A stretch of DNA of 64,000 nt from Chlamydiales bacterium (lineage in GTDB: Bacteria > Chlamydiota > Chlamydiia > Chlamydiales > Simkaniaceae). Where the stretch lies: contig JACKPR010000002.1 in assembly GCA_024233395.1 (NCBI GenBank), positions 434,001 to 498,000 of the forward strand. Direction: 5' to 3'. Numbering within the stretch: position 1 is the first letter of the stretch; every line of letters begins with the position of its first letter. Of the stretch, positions 43,481-52,570 are shown one piece after another. The position numbers and the translations under genes are program-made. The notes beneath the pieces are model-generated. The model saw only the letters and a program-made list of their open reading frames with translations. It was not told the origin of the DNA and made no database searches.

Positions 43481-44472
43481 CTGTAAAAACAGAATATAGC
43501 TTTTTGAAGCGTCCAAGGCGGAATCGGAAGTCCCCTGCAATCCGTTCTCTTGTTAGAGAAAATACCCTTCAAGCTAGTGATCTTATCGTCCCTTTTTTTG
43601 TCCTTGATGGTGAAAAGTGTCGTCAACCTATCTCTTCAATGCCACAAATCAACCGTTTATCCGTAGATTTGATCCTTAGGGAAGCTGAACTTCTCCATGC
43701 TCAAGGGATTCCTGCGATCGCCCTTTTTCCTGTTATCGATCCCCAGATGAGAGATAATCAAGGAAGTGAAGCTTGGAATCCTTACTCTTTAATTCCCCGA
43801 GCCATCCAAATGATCAAAAAGGAGATCCCAACACTTTGTATCATTAGTGATATTGCCCTTGACCCCTTCACAACACATGGCCATGATGGAATCGTTAATC
43901 AAAAAGGGGAAATCGATAATGATGCAACATTAGAAGCACTCGTTAAACAAGCAATTTGTTATGCTTCAGCTGGATGTGATATTGTTGCACCGAGTGATAT
44001 GATGGATGGAAGGGTCAAAGCTATCCGCGAAGCTCTTGATAATGAAGGAAATAGTCAAACATCCATTCTTTCCTATACAGCTAAGTATGCTTCAGCTTTT
44101 TATGGGCCGTTTCGCAGCGCTATTCAAACCTCTCTTTCTTTTGGAGATAAAAAAACCTATCAAATGGACCCTTCCAATCGGGAAGAAGCTCTAAGAGAAG
44201 CGCTTCTAGATGAAGAGGAAGGTGCTGATATGCTCCTTGTTAAACCTGGACTTCCTTATTTGGACGTTATTTTTGCCATTAAAGAAAAAAGTTCTCTCCC
44301 CGTTGGATCTTACCATGTTAGCGGAGAGTACGCAATGATCATGGCGGCTGAGGAAAAAGGGTTTCTTGATGCGCAAGCTACTTTTTATGAGTCTCTTATT
44401 TCTATGAAGCGCGCAGGCGCTGACTTCATTTTCACCTATGCTGCACCCCAGATCCTGAGTTTACTAAATTAA
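43477..44472 (+). CDS. hemB: Delta-aminolevulinic acid dehydratase (porphobilinogen synthase)
   Basis: Condenses two 5-aminolevulinates to porphobilinogen in heme synthesis. A 331-residue protein with Schiff-base Lys203 in SYTAKYASAFYGPFR and Lys256 in LLVKPGLPYLD. The metal-site segment reads DPFTTHGHDGI without the Cys cluster, so it is the Mg/K-dependent rather than the Zn type. The order hemB, (others), nqrA, greA resembles C. trachomatis CT633-CT636, with two extra genes inserted here. Confidence 0.96.
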   Translation: MTVKTEYSFLKRPRRNRKSPAIRSLVRENTLQASDLIVPFFVLDGEKCRQPISSMPQINRLSVDLILREAELLHAQGIPAIALFPVIDPQMRDNQGSEAWNPYSLIPRAIQMIKKEIPTLCIISDIALDPFTTHGHDGIVNQKGEIDNDATLEALVKQAICYASAGCDIVAPSDMMDGRVKAIREALDNEGNSQTSILSYTAKYASAFYGPFRSAIQTSLSFGDKKTYQMDPSNREEALREALLDEEEGADMLLVKPGLPYLDVIFAIKEKSSLPVGSYHVSGEYAMIMAAEEKGFLDAQATFYESLISMKRAGADFIFTYAAPQILSLLN

Positions 44473-44487
44473 TCATCTGTGCAAAAC

Positions 44488-44526
44488 TAAAGTAAGGGAC
44501 TGCTAAAAAAGCAGGTCTTAGCTTTA
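44488..44526 (+). terminator. Stem-loop between hemB and the FKBP gene
   Basis: Bases 44488-44504 can pair imperfectly with 44510-44526 (TAAAG, TAAG and CTGCT blocks) around an A-rich loop. It ends two bases before the AGGAGGGG ribosome binding site of the next gene. It lacks a U-run, so it may be a weak terminator or a translational control hairpin. Confidence 0.35.
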
Positions 44527-44540
44527 TAGGAGGGGAAGCC

Positions 44541-44960
44541 ATGATAGAAAACGGGAAACAAGTAGCTATCGAATACAGTGTGTTCTCAGATGATAACACT
44601 CAGATTGATAGTAACGTGGGGAAGGATCCCCTTATCTTTCTTTTTGGATCACATCAAATATTACCAGCACTTGAAGAAGCTCTTAGGGGATTAGATGTTG
44701 GGGATAATAAAGAAATCACCCTTGATCCACAACATGCTTATGGCGAGGTGAATCCTCATGCCTTTAAAAAAGTCGCAGCAAATCTAATTCCTGAAGATCT
44801 AAGGTTTGAAGGAGCTCTTCTTGTTGTTTCAGATGAGCAATTTGGAGAAATGTTGATAAAAGTTGATAGCATCGATGGAGAAGAGCTTGTTCTTGATTTT
44901 AATCATCCCCTTGCAGGGAAAACACTTAAGTTTGATGTAAAAGTGCTTGACATCTCATAA
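44541..44960 (+). CDS. SlyD-like FKBP-type peptidyl-prolyl isomerase
   Basis: A 139-residue isomerase/chaperone. FKBP halves are visible: VAIEYSVFSDDNTQID, PLIFLFGSHQILPALEEAL, then the insert-in-flap region (DPQHAYGEVNPHAF onward) and a DFNHPLAGKTLKFDVKVL end typical of SlyD. The His-rich metal-binding tail of E. coli SlyD is absent. A strong AGGAGGGG ribosome binding site precedes the ATG. No signal peptide is seen, so it acts in the cytosol on proline-limited folding. Confidence 0.9.
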   Translation: MIENGKQVAIEYSVFSDDNTQIDSNVGKDPLIFLFGSHQILPALEEALRGLDVGDNKEITLDPQHAYGEVNPHAFKKVAANLIPEDLRFEGALLVVSDEQFGEMLIKVDSIDGEELVLDFNHPLAGKTLKFDVKVLDIS

Positions 44961-44971
44961 TCAAAACACCT

Positions 44972-47113
44972 TTATAAGGGTGAGCTTTCTCTTTCTTCTT
45001 GCAAAGTTTTATAAAGCCTTTTGCCTGTGGCAGCCCGTGCACCTGTATCCCTAAGCCAAACTGAAAGGGCATAAGGGATATAGGTTCGGCTGCTCTTTTT
45101 TAGAAAGAAATCAAAGGGAATCAAAAATGAAACCCCTTTATCGCGATAACGACTACCATTAACAATGTCGTGCGCATTTGTTAGACTATACCAAACGGAA
45201 AAGCGGAAGCCACTAGGAAAATAGCGCCCTATCTCAAATCGAGCTCCAATATCTCTCGCTAAAAACTTTCCCAAACTTACCTTTAGATCAATCTGAAGAG
45301 GTTTGATATCATAATACAAATCTAAAAAATACTGATATCCAATGTAATGCACAAACTTTGGTTCAAATCCCTCAAACTTTCGAATTTTAGTTGTAAATCC
45401 AATACCATGATACTTCCGCTTAAGCACTCCAGTTGCTTCAATGCCAATTCCCCAGCAGGACCCAACAGGATAATAAAGGAACTCTGCAGCAACTCCGCCA
45501 TATGCAGGCTCAAAATACCCCAAAGCTAGACGCCCATACCACCCTTTATTTAAGTAAAAACCCTTCTGAAGATATGCTTCTTCTAGGGCAAATGTATTTG
45601 TTTGGAAATACTTTATGCTATCTGAACGAACATTTAAGACTTGAGAGGGATTTAACATATCCATATCTCCAATATCAGAGATACTCGCATGGGCATTATA
45701 GGCTCCTTGAATCTTATAATAGAGTTGATCAAAGAGATATCCTTCAGGCCCTGCAACAATTCCTGCACTATACTTAAATTTCCCTGTTGCGCTTCCAAAA
45801 AATGTCAAAAGACGGGGGCGAATATTAAAAGTCCAAATTGCTTTAGACCGATGATAAAGAAGGCTTCCTTCAAATGAATTGGGAGGAGAGCTTGGTTCTC
45901 GCATCGGCGTAAGAATTTCAAGTTCATAATCTCCTATCTTTCCCTCTCGAAAACTTAAAAGATCAATTGTTCGGAAGCGATATTCGTGCGTTGGAATCCC
46001 ATCTGCTTCAACAACAACAGTGATTGTATCGATATTCGATGGAGCAAGGGCAGATAACACACTTTTAATTCTTTGCTTTACATCCCTTTCTTCACGATAA
46101 AGATTATTGATCATCTTAATCCAAAGGGCTCGTCCCTTATTCTCATCCGTTGTAATATAAAGACGATAAAGATTAAGCCCTTGTTCTCCAAAAGCAAAAG
46201 CCATTTCATGGGACAGTTCTTTTTCAGAACGTAAATATCCTAAAGGTTCAGTATCAATGGGTGTGCGATAGTAAGAGGGATTATCCACTTTTGGAAAAAA
46301 CCCTTTTGTATCACCGAGATCATAACGAAGCGACGCTGAAGCAGCGACTTTTTTACCACGGATTGTACTTACATTGAGTTGCAACAGATCAAAAAACGAT
46401 GTTGTTAACCCAACATTAAGACGGCTTTTGACTTTTTTTGCCTTTGGATGTTCATGGGCATGATTTTTATAGTCCGTTGCATCCCATTCTCCAAGAAATG
46501 TCAGCTGATTAAGACCTGGAATGTTTGTCTTCCGAAAAGGAGTCCACCCTAACCCCCCGAAAAAACCTTTGATTCTCCCTTTTCCCCATCCAAAAGTTGC
46601 TTCCAGATTCCAATCGAGAATTTCTTTCGTACCAACGACATAAAAAGCATGAAATCGTTTGGTTCCATAAAAATCCTCCAACCCGATTGCAATTTCAGGA
46701 AAGTGTGCAAAGCCATCTGTTTTTTGCAGAAGCGCAATCTTTAAGTTCGCTCCTCGATCGGTAAAATCCCCAAATCCCATCGATCCCATCGCTGGATCAG
46801 GAATCCCCATATATGTCGTATAATTAATCCCAAATTCAACCCGTTCCAATGCCTGAATCGTTGCAGCATAATTCCGATAGGGAGGCACATAAGCAAACCC
46901 CACTGCAGCAGTCCCCACGTGATTCATCCGAGCAGAGGGCATCGAAAAATAACCTCCCATCAAGGAATAATTATAATGAAAGGGGAGGGTTTCTTTAATC
47001 TCATGATTAACCTGGTTTACTAAAGATAGATCCCTAAATAAATCAGTGACATCTTCTTCTCCATGAAGAAACAAACCTACCAATAAAAATAAGAGAGCAA
47101 GCCTAAAAACCAA
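44972..47113 (-). CDS. YjbH-like outer membrane protein
   Basis: A 713-residue protein. A signal peptide (MVFRLALLFLLVGLFLHG) is followed by a segment typical of the YjbH exopolysaccharide-associated family (YSLMGGYFSMPSARMNHVGTA, then FGINYTTYMGIPDP). The remaining chain alternates aromatic and polar residues in repeated strands (for example FRFSVWYSLTNAHDI), as in large beta-barrels. YjbH-family proteins are linked to exopolysaccharide secretion in proteobacteria. Here it could serve the glycan made by the 17-34 kb locus. It lies between the FKBP gene (11-base gap) and nqrA. Confidence 0.72.
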   Translation of the reverse strand: MVFRLALLFLLVGLFLHGEEDVTDLFRDLSLVNQVNHEIKETLPFHYNYSLMGGYFSMPSARMNHVGTAAVGFAYVPPYRNYAATIQALERVEFGINYTTYMGIPDPAMGSMGFGDFTDRGANLKIALLQKTDGFAHFPEIAIGLEDFYGTKRFHAFYVVGTKEILDWNLEATFGWGKGRIKGFFGGLGWTPFRKTNIPGLNQLTFLGEWDATDYKNHAHEHPKAKKVKSRLNVGLTTSFFDLLQLNVSTIRGKKVAASASLRYDLGDTKGFFPKVDNPSYYRTPIDTEPLGYLRSEKELSHEMAFAFGEQGLNLYRLYITTDENKGRALWIKMINNLYREERDVKQRIKSVLSALAPSNIDTITVVVEADGIPTHEYRFRTIDLLSFREGKIGDYELEILTPMREPSSPPNSFEGSLLYHRSKAIWTFNIRPRLLTFFGSATGKFKYSAGIVAGPEGYLFDQLYYKIQGAYNAHASISDIGDMDMLNPSQVLNVRSDSIKYFQTNTFALEEAYLQKGFYLNKGWYGRLALGYFEPAYGGVAAEFLYYPVGSCWGIGIEATGVLKRKYHGIGFTTKIRKFEGFEPKFVHYIGYQYFLDLYYDIKPLQIDLKVSLGKFLARDIGARFEIGRYFPSGFRFSVWYSLTNAHDIVNGSRYRDKGVSFLIPFDFFLKKSSRTYIPYALSVWLRDTGARAATGKRLYKTLQEERESSPL

Positions 47114-47187
47114 GTAAAATTAAAATTGTTGATTTAAAAAGAAACTAAATTCTCAATTATTGCAGAAAAAATCAAGATTTAATTCAG

Positions 47188-47382
47188 CTAAGAGACTAGG
47201 AACCTTGTAGTAGCGCTAGGAGGGGTGATCGCAATATCAAAAGGTTGATTTCCAACGGTGACTGTTGCAATCACGCTATTTGTTCCAGTATCTATCACTG
47301 AAACATTAATCTTTTCGTAAGCACAACCTTCTTCTTTTAAAAACCTTTCAAATGCAGAGCTATTGATCTTGCCTATAAACAT
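47188..47382 (-). pseudogene. Fragment resembling a YVTN beta-propeller blade
   Basis: A 64-codon frame whose middle (VSVIDTGTNSVIATVTVGNQ, then PFDIAITP) is a recognisable YVTN-type propeller blade. A full propeller needs six to eight blades, and only one is present. There is no signal peptide and no ribosome binding site at the ATG. I read it as a remnant of a larger gene or a decayed insertion; a free-standing small protein is less likely. Confidence 0.45.
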
Positions 47383-47527
47383 TTTTTTTATAAAAGTTTT
47401 TTACAGACGCCTACTTTGTAAAAAATTAATTTTATTTCTTTAATTAAAGTTGTGTTTTTATTATTATTCCGTGCTTATTAAATGCGATGAAATTTGAGAA
47501 TCTAAATAATTATTTTTTGAGGTTATT

Positions 47528-47725
47528 ATGGACGCCCTTTATACATCTTTTCTTCAAAAGCTCGTCCAAGCGAGCAACACCGTAAGCGCTAGAGAAGAAG
47601 TTCAAGAGAAAGAACTTCTAAATCTCCTCACATTCCTATCACTAAAAGTAAAGGAAAGCGAAGCTTTTATGAGAGGGATTAGTCGTCAAAATATTGCGCA
47701 GCATATCCTTGCAGGGCTTGTTTAA
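47528..47725 (+). CDS. Small helical protein, unknown
   Basis: A 65-residue frame with GAGGT before its ATG and a Glu/Lys/Leu-rich helical sequence (EEVQEKELLNLLTFLSLKVK). It occupies the position of the small unknown gene between nqrA and its neighbours in C. trachomatis (CT635 region), but similarity cannot be judged here. Its last 47 bases overlap the end of convergent nqrA. It could be a real regulator-like small protein or a chance ORF. Confidence 0.45.
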   Translation: MDALYTSFLQKLVQASNTVSAREEVQEKELLNLLTFLSLKVKESEAFMRGISRQNIAQHILAGLV

Positions 47726-48986
47726 CGATTTCAGGCATCTCGATTTTTGAGGGGCATATAAAAGCAGAAAGCGCGAAGTCTTCTGGGGCAACTTCTAAAA
47801 GCCCCAACGCCTCTCCCTTATCATACTGCTCCGTCATAAGGGTCTTAATAAGAGGCATTGTTTCAATATTTAAGGGCATCACTTTATCATAGATTGTTCC
47901 GTCGACAAAAGGACGCTCCTCTCCATGTTGGAGCATAGTAAAGCCAGGAGACTTTTTCCTAAAGAAATAGGCTTTTGATGCGGTATACCCTTTTCGTTTT
48001 AATTTCAGAAAATGGAGAAATTCTCTTTGTTTTGGCGCCTCATGAAAAGCGCAAATCACATTGTCGTAAAACCCTAAATACCCTCTCGAAATCTCCCCAG
48101 TTAATGGATCCCCAGAAATCACCCGGATATCCTCTTCTAACTTGCCGATCACTGCCTCTATAGAGGTTCCCCGATTCACTCTATAGTAACCCCTCTTTTC
48201 TTCAGGAACCCCTTCACCTGCAACGCTGATAACGCGCTCAGGATAATAGATTCCTTCTTTTAACCACTTTCCAATTGCAATGGCATCAGACACCGAAAGA
48301 GTCCAAACGACTTGATGATTTCTTTTAATCGGATGGATTGCTTGAATGTGAATGGATGGATTTGCAATAGGGTGAGGACCACTAGCAGAGTGCACTTCTG
48401 CATGGGATGCCTGGGTAAAGGTTGTGCACTCACTCCCTTCTCGGTAAACCAAATGAATAGGACATAACTTTGAAAGTGCTTCAACAGCTAGAGAAAAAGT
48501 TTCTTCATGACCCTCAACTTCCAATTCAGGAGGAGGAGCAAAAGGGGCTGAAGCAATCGCTCGAATAAAAATCGCTTCAGGCTTTTGCTTTGGATGTGCG
48601 ATTCTTAAGCATGGGCGCATTTGAATGTGAGGAAAAAGACCTGCATCGATTAGGTTTTCAAGTGTTCCCTCACTTTGCTTAAAAGGTGTTTGTTTCTGAT
48701 CCGTTTCAATAATAACAGAAAGAAGGCGTCTCTTTAATCCCCGAACAATTCCAGTAATTTTTCCTGATCCAGGGGATACGAACACCCTTTCTGGGCATTT
48801 TTTATCAATTGCTATTGGCTCCCCAAGCTTGACCAAGTCTCCTTCTTTTTTTAAGAGAGAAAAAGAAAGTTTTTCAAATGGATTAAAATCCAATGCAATT
48901 GTGTGCGACAAGGGGAAATCCTTAATCTCCCCCTGTGGAAGAGCAGAAAGTGGAATATTTAAACCTTTTTTTATTTTCAACTTCAT
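47679..48986 (-). CDS. nqrA: Na+-translocating NADH:quinone reductase subunit A
   Basis: A peripheral subunit of the Na+-NQR respiratory pump. A 435-residue protein with the N-terminal KIKKGLNIPLSALPQG, a lipoyl/biotinyl-like hammerhead (KEGDLVKLGEPI, VFVSPGSGKITGIVRG), a PFKQSEG-type middle and a GDPLTGEISRGYLGFYDN segment. It is somewhat shorter than some homologs but complete in order. It is divergent from greA, the same neighbour as in Chlamydia. The other nqr subunits are not in the window. Confidence 0.93.
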   Translation of the reverse strand: MKLKIKKGLNIPLSALPQGEIKDFPLSHTIALDFNPFEKLSFSLLKKEGDLVKLGEPIAIDKKCPERVFVSPGSGKITGIVRGLKRRLLSVIIETDQKQTPFKQSEGTLENLIDAGLFPHIQMRPCLRIAHPKQKPEAIFIRAIASAPFAPPPELEVEGHEETFSLAVEALSKLCPIHLVYREGSECTTFTQASHAEVHSASGPHPIANPSIHIQAIHPIKRNHQVVWTLSVSDAIAIGKWLKEGIYYPERVISVAGEGVPEEKRGYYRVNRGTSIEAVIGKLEEDIRVISGDPLTGEISRGYLGFYDNVICAFHEAPKQREFLHFLKLKRKGYTASKAYFFRKKSPGFTMLQHGEERPFVDGTIYDKVMPLNIETMPLIKTLMTEQYDKGEALGLLEVAPEDFALSAFICPSKIEMPEIVKQALQGYAAQYFDD

Positions 48987-49100
48987 ATGTTGACATCTTA
49001 ACTCGATGGAATAAGTTTTTCAACGTAAGAACCTATCCGATTGAAGTTAATTTTGAGACAATATATACTTCCCTCAATGAACTATTAGGGATTTCTTTAT

Positions 49101-51275
49101 ATGTCAATGAGTTATTTAGGTCAGTTTCAAAAACATCTTGGTAATCATGATTATCCGTCATTTCTGACCCTTTGGGAAGAGTATTGCATGGGGGATGAGG
49201 TTGATGGTGAAGAACTTAAGCGGGTATTGCTAGGAGTTAAAAACTCTGAATTAGCGAGTCCTTTTGGACGTCATGTAGAAAATGCTCTCCCCCTTTGGGA
49301 TAAAATCAAAGAGACCGATCTTGGGCACGAAATTTTAAAATTAATTTTTGATCTTCAAACAACAAATACAGCCTATCTTGGAGAGTTGGCTTTTAATTAT
49401 TTAAAAGAACGCAATCCTAATGACTCTCATTTCAACGATAAAATTCGACTGATTGGACTCCGTGAAATGATCAATTTTCAAGGGGCTATCAGTAATTACG
49501 AACTTTTAACTCACATGAAAAAGGGGAAGTTCGTCTTCCACTCAGGAGGATGGGGGGTTGGAGAAATCCTTGATGTCTCTTTTTTAAGAGAACAACTTGA
49601 AATCGAGTTTGATTATGTTGGAGGGAAGAAGGATCTTTCGTTTGAAAACGCATTCAATACCTTAATTCCTATCCCAGATGATCATTTCTTAGCTCTGCGC
49701 TTTGGAAATCCCGATGAACTGGAAGAAAGAGCAAAGAAAAACCCCGTAGAAACAATTCATATCCTCTTAAGAGACCTTGGCCCTTCAACTGCTGCTGAAA
49801 TAAAAGAGGAACTTTGTGAGCTTGTTATCCCGAAAGAAGATTGGGCCAGATGGTGGCAAACAGCGCGTGCGAAAATCAAAAAAGATACGATGATTGAAAC
49901 TCCTGATGAACTACGTAAGCCGTTTAAGTTGCGAGAATCTGAAGTCACTCATGAAGAGCACCTAAAAAAAGCCTTAGAAAAAAAACCTGATGCAAGCCAT
50001 CTGATTCAAATTGTCTATACTTTCTTAAGAGATTTTCCTCAGACAATAAAAAATGAAGAGTTCAGAAAAGAGCTAGAAGAAAAGCTCAAAGAAGCATTAT
50101 CAACTGGAGAGCTGACTGATTCTCAAGAACTACAACTTCACTTTTTCATGGAAGATCTAAACGAAGGGAAAGAATACTCTCCTACAAAAGAACTTATCAC
50201 GCGATTCACTTCTCCAGAAGATGTTGTCAAAGGAATTGAAGTGATTGCTTTTAAGAAAAGAGCTCTTTATGCCATCCGAAAACTTAGAGATGATTGGACA
50301 ATCTTTTTCCTTAATCTCTTCTTAGAAATCGACCAAAATCCCCTTAGAGATTACGTGCTCACAGAACTAATGAAAGCAAAAAAAGAAGAATCCATTATCA
50401 AAAAGTTAGATGAACTTCTGACTTACCCTAGTCGCTATCCCCAAGTTCTTTTATGGTATTTTCAAAAGATTATGAAAAGTGAAGAGCTCCCTCTTTCTGA
50501 TGTTGAAGGGAAAAATCGCTTCTTTGAAGCCCTACTTATTTTACTTAGCCAAATAGAGCAAGAATCAGAGAATCGCGATACCGTTAAAAAAATCCTAACT
50601 TTTTTAACAACAGCACGCTATAACAATGTTCGGAAAATTTTCCAATCTGCTTCAAAAGAAGCTGTCCAGGAATTTCTCCTTTTAGCCACCAAATGCCAAA
50701 GTTTAACCGATCACGACATTAAAATTTTCCATTCCCTTGCAGAAGTTGTCCACCCAGGCCTAGCAAAAATGGGTCATAAATATGACACCGAGTCCCAAGA
50801 AGAAGAACCTGTTATTTGGACCACAGAAGCAGGGTATATAAAAATTAAATCTCGCATTCATGAAATCTCTACTATTGAAACCGTTGATAATGCTAAAGAG
50901 ATTGAAGAAGCAAGAGCTCTTGGAGATCTAAGAGAAAACGCTGAGTTCAAAGCAGCTTTAGAACGTCGAGACCGACTGCAAAGTGAACTTAGAACACTTT
51001 CTTCCCAATTCAACCAAGCACGAATTCTCACGAAAAACGATGTCGACACAGACAAGGTCGGGGTTGGTGTTATTATTGACTGTCTAGATGATAGTGGGAA
51101 AGAAGTCTCTTACACTTTATTAGGTCCTTGGGAAGCCGATCCAGAAAAGCATATTCTCTCCTTCCAATCAAAGCTTGCTCAAAGTTTATTGGGTCATAAG
51201 AAGGGAGATAAAATTTCGATTCAGGGAAAAACACTTACAATCTCTAACTTGCGGAATTATTTCGAATCCTTATAA
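49101..51275 (+). CDS. greA: GreA transcription elongation factor with large N-terminal extension
   Basis: A 724-residue protein. Only the last 155 residues are GreA: a coiled coil with EEARALGDLRENAEFKAA (the acidic tip that enters the RNA polymerase secondary channel), and an FKBP-like C-terminal domain (VGVGVIIDCLDDSG onward). The preceding 570 residues are helical and Leu/Glu/Lys-rich, with TPR-like character, as in chlamydial GreA (CT636). It rescues backtracked polymerase by stimulating RNA cleavage. Start: ATG at 49101, or at 49107 (MSYLGQF), which is closer to the family start. Neither has a good ribosome binding site. Confidence 0.93.
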   Translation: MSMSYLGQFQKHLGNHDYPSFLTLWEEYCMGDEVDGEELKRVLLGVKNSELASPFGRHVENALPLWDKIKETDLGHEILKLIFDLQTTNTAYLGELAFNYLKERNPNDSHFNDKIRLIGLREMINFQGAISNYELLTHMKKGKFVFHSGGWGVGEILDVSFLREQLEIEFDYVGGKKDLSFENAFNTLIPIPDDHFLALRFGNPDELEERAKKNPVETIHILLRDLGPSTAAEIKEELCELVIPKEDWARWWQTARAKIKKDTMIETPDELRKPFKLRESEVTHEEHLKKALEKKPDASHLIQIVYTFLRDFPQTIKNEEFRKELEEKLKEALSTGELTDSQELQLHFFMEDLNEGKEYSPTKELITRFTSPEDVVKGIEVIAFKKRALYAIRKLRDDWTIFFLNLFLEIDQNPLRDYVLTELMKAKKEESIIKKLDELLTYPSRYPQVLLWYFQKIMKSEELPLSDVEGKNRFFEALLILLSQIEQESENRDTVKKILTFLTTARYNNVRKIFQSASKEAVQEFLLLATKCQSLTDHDIKIFHSLAEVVHPGLAKMGHKYDTESQEEEPVIWTTEAGYIKIKSRIHEISTIETVDNAKEIEEARALGDLRENAEFKAALERRDRLQSELRTLSSQFNQARILTKNDVDTDKVGVGVIIDCLDDSGKEVSYTLLGPWEADPEKHILSFQSKLAQSLLGHKKGDKISIQGKTLTISNLRNYFESL

Positions 51276-51301
51276 GATAGTGTTCAAATTATAAGGATCC
51301 T

Positions 51302-51469
51302 ATGAACTCATTCCACCATTCTAAACGCTTACTTTTAGTCTCTTTCCCCGTCATTTTTCATTTGATTTCTTGCCCTACTTTTTTAAGTATGCGCTTCAAA
51401 ATCAAACAAAAACTGAGAGGGAAATTTTTCAAAAATCAAACCATTTATAATAGTGGAATAGGTTCGTAA
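51302..51469 (+). CDS. Possible small lipoprotein upstream of rdgB
   Basis: A 55-codon frame between greA and rdgB. AAGGA lies four bases before its ATG, and its stop overlaps the rdgB ATG (TAATG), a translational-coupling arrangement. The N-terminus has basic residues, a hydrophobic stretch and a lipobox-like LISC (Cys24). The remainder is basic. No family is recognised, and it may be only an untranslated leader. Confidence 0.4.
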   Translation: MNSFHHSKRLLLVSFPVIFHLISCPTFLSMRFKIKQKLRGKFFKNQTIYNSGIGS

Positions 51470-52071
51470 TGGAAATTGTTATTGCTTCAAAAAATCTTCA
51501 TAAAATTCGTGAAATTAAAGCGATTTTAAAACCTCAATACCCTTTTGATTTTCTTTCACTATTAGATTTTCCAAATTATACTGCCCCAGAGGAAACAGGA
51601 GTAACTTTTGAAGAAAATGCCTTTATTAAAGCTACTCATGCTGCAGAAGCCTTAAAGCGATGGGTTATTGCCGATGATTCTGGCCTTGTTGTCCCAGCCT
51701 TAGGAGATGCTCCTGGAGTCAAAAGCGCTCGCTATGCTGGAGAAAGAGCTTCTGACAAAGAAAATCGGCAAAAACTCATCAAAGCGCTGGATCCTATCCC
51801 TGAAAGTGAACGAACAGGCTATTATGTTTGTGCCCTTGCTTTAGCTTCTCCAGATGGAATCCAAATGCAAGTCAAAGGCCTTTGTGAGGGTTCTTTGATT
51901 TTAACTCCTCGCGGAAGTCAAGGATTTGGATATGATCCACTTTTTCTGAAGTATGATTACAATAAAACCTTCGCTGAAATCGATGAAGAGACTAAAAATA
52001 AAATCTCTCACAGAAGAAAAGCTCTCGACAAACTTGCCCCTATTTTAGAAACCCTATTAGTATCTAAGTAA
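51469..52071 (+). CDS. rdgB: RdgB/HAM1 non-canonical purine NTP pyrophosphatase
   Basis: Hydrolyses dITP, dXTP and ITP to monophosphates, keeping deaminated purines out of DNA and RNA. A 200-residue protein with the family signature IVIASKNLHKIREIKAIL at the start, EETGVTFEENAFIKA, the catalytic/metal VIADDSGLVVPAL with APGVKSARYAG, and GFGYDPLF near the end. Normal length. Its ATG overlaps the preceding small ORF by one base, and it is directly followed by the NYN gene. Confidence 0.95.
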   Translation: MEIVIASKNLHKIREIKAILKPQYPFDFLSLLDFPNYTAPEETGVTFEENAFIKATHAAEALKRWVIADDSGLVVPALGDAPGVKSARYAGERASDKENRQKLIKALDPIPESERTGYYVCALALASPDGIQMQVKGLCEGSLILTPRGSQGFGYDPLFLKYDYNKTFAEIDEETKNKISHRRKALDKLAPILETLLVSK

Positions 52072-52072
52072 A

Positions 52073-52570
52073 TTGCGCTACCTAGTTGATGGCTATAACC
52101 TCTTCTTCAAATTGCAAGAAGAACTACTTCCTTTAGAAGAAAAAAGGGAAGAATTCATCCGCCTTTTTGATGAGGTTGTTGGAGAACTTCAACTTCAAGT
52201 ACTCATAGTTTTTGACAGTCACTATCAAAACAGTGAGGACTTTGCCTCCAAAAGAACCCTTTCTAATATTGAAGTCAGCTTTTCTCCTAAAAATCTCTCA
52301 GCCGATCAATATCTCCTTGAGTTATTGGAGTGGGATTCAAAAAATACAACGTTAGTAACGTCAGATCGTGAGCTATCAAAAAAAGGATCTTTTTTAGGAG
52401 CAAAAACCTTATCTATTGAAAATTTTGTTAATTTTATTCTGAAAAAACAAAAGAAAAGGGCTCCAAAGGGAAAACCACCTATGCAAGAATCAAGAGCAAA
52501 TTTTGAACGTCTCCATAAAGCTTTTAAAAAAAGGCTGGATGAAAGCGACGAAGAAGATATGGACCACTAA
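52073..52570 (+). CDS. YacP-like NYN-domain ribonuclease
   Basis: A 165-residue protein starting with TTG one base after the rdgB stop (LRYLVDGYNLFF). YLVDGYNLF with the metal-binding Asp, VLIVFDSHYQNS, and TTLVTSDRELSKKG with Asp are the conserved carboxylates of PIN-like NYN nucleases (YacP/Rae1 group, which cut ribosome-bound mRNA). The C-terminus is Lys-rich. Its last 47 bases overlap the convergent NlpC/P60 gene. Confidence 0.8.
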   Translation: MRYLVDGYNLFFKLQEELLPLEEKREEFIRLFDEVVGELQLQVLIVFDSHYQNSEDFASKRTLSNIEVSFSPKNLSADQYLLELLEWDSKNTTLVTSDRELSKKGSFLGAKTLSIENFVNFILKKQKKRAPKGKPPMQESRANFERLHKAFKKRLDESDEEDMDH

